DNA of 5,057 nucleotides from a bacterium (lineage in GTDB: Bacteria; UBA9089; CG2-30-40-21), in assembly GCA_018814245.1 (NCBI GenBank), contig JAHIZN010000133.1, forward strand, positions 1-5,057. The letters run 5' to 3'. The position numbers and the translations under genes were made by a program. A model generated the notes under the pieces. The model searched no databases, was not told where the DNA came from, and saw only the letters and a program-made list of their open reading frames with translations. The stretch's first letter is position 1. Every line of letters begins with the position of its first letter. Positions 4,887 to 5,057 of this stretch are shown here, in pieces.

Positions 4887-5049
4887 GTAACTATTCAGGC
4901 ATAGGAATGATTATGGCAGGGACAAGCCCTGCAGCTACAGCTATTCGTGGGAAACTTGTAGCTGCGACCTGCCAGAGGTGCTACCTCCTTGTGGTCGCCG
5001 TCTTCATTCTGTATTCTGACTCCTGAATTCTGTATGCCTGAATAGTTAC
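4887..5049 (+). mobile_element. Complete 163-bp MITE copy 2 with IS66-like termini
   Basis: Perfect 17-base terminal inverted repeats, GTAACTATTCAGGCATA at 4887-4903 and its complement at 5033-5049, are flanked by 8-base target duplications. GTAA tips with 8-base duplications are characteristic of the IS66 family, so an IS66-type transposase is the inferred mobiliser. Internally there are three consecutive hairpins whose stems share bases at their joins: GCAGGG/CCCTGC (4916-4932), GCAGCTACA/TGTAGCTGC (4931-4965) and GCGACC/GGTCGC (4964-4998). The third carries a nested GAGGT/ACCTC stem (4975-4987). Next come heptads ATTCTGT, ATTCTGA, CTCCTGA, ATTCTGT and ATGCCTG (5006-5040) running into the right end. 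It has no coding capacity. It sits about 165 bases upstream of the fliN promoter in the same orientation as copy 1. Confidence 0.9.
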
Positions 5050-5057
5050 ATATAATC
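5050..5057 (+). repeat. Target-site duplication, right copy
   Basis: ATATAATC directly follows the right inverted repeat of the MITE and equals 4879-4886. The window ends here. Confidence 0.85.

Noticed and set aside
1..5057. Composite transposon carrying fliN-fliO-maf between two element copies
   Set aside because: The right copy has its own 8-base target duplication on both sides, and the left copy sits in a different gene with a different adjacent octamer (TATTAATC). They are separate insertions.

Overview
The window is an AT-rich segment of a flagellated bacterium. The genes do not identify the species. All four protein genes lie on the minus strand, so transcription runs from high to low coordinates: a FliY-type FliN (4668 to 3631), FliO (3382 to 2708), a Maf/MptE-like (DUF115) motility-associated glycosyltransferase family protein (2355 to 613), and a separately promoted exported protein (404 to 3) that is cut off by an inserted element. 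A near-consensus sigma-70-type promoter sits just upstream of fliN. The first three genes probably form one transcript serving the flagellar switch (FliN/FliY), the export gate (FliO) and flagellin glycosylation (Maf family). The usual fliP-fliQ-fliR genes do not follow fliO.

The non-coding DNA is the most unusual part. Two near-identical copies of a short non-autonomous element (MITE) lie at the two ends of the window in the same orientation. The right copy (4887-5049, 163 bp) is complete. It has 17-bp perfect terminal inverted repeats starting GTAA and a perfect 8-bp target duplication (ATATAATC), which matches the hallmarks of the IS66 family. Inside are three hairpins and a row of 7-bp repeats. 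The left copy (1-139, its first 6 bases outside the window) interrupts the exported-protein gene and lacks the innermost hairpin.

Between fliO and maf lies a 344-bp block (2366-2709) made almost entirely of degenerate heptads, ATTCGCG/ATTCGCA/ATTCGAG/ATTCACC on one arm and their complement on the other. Conserved spacers separate the heptad clusters. Its ends (GTAAGC / ATAAGC) resemble the MITE ends, and it is flanked by an 8-bp direct repeat. In the mRNA sense this repeat is GGAGGGAT: one copy is the last codons of fliO and the other is the Shine-Dalgarno of maf. I infer that a heptad-filled mobile element inserted at the fliO/maf junction and duplicated the ribosome binding site. A smaller inverted pair of heptad clusters occupies the fliN-fliO gap.

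Region by region: 1-139 MITE copy; 140-404 5' part of an exported-protein gene; 405-612 its promoter with an overlapping palindrome, plus a long hairpin; 613-2355 maf-family gene; 2366-2709 heptad element; 2708-3382 fliO; 3383-3630 heptad clusters, a hairpin and the fliO ribosome binding site; 3631-4668 fliN/fliY; 4669-4886 fliN promoter and otherwise featureless sequence; 4887-5049 complete MITE with target duplications on both sides.
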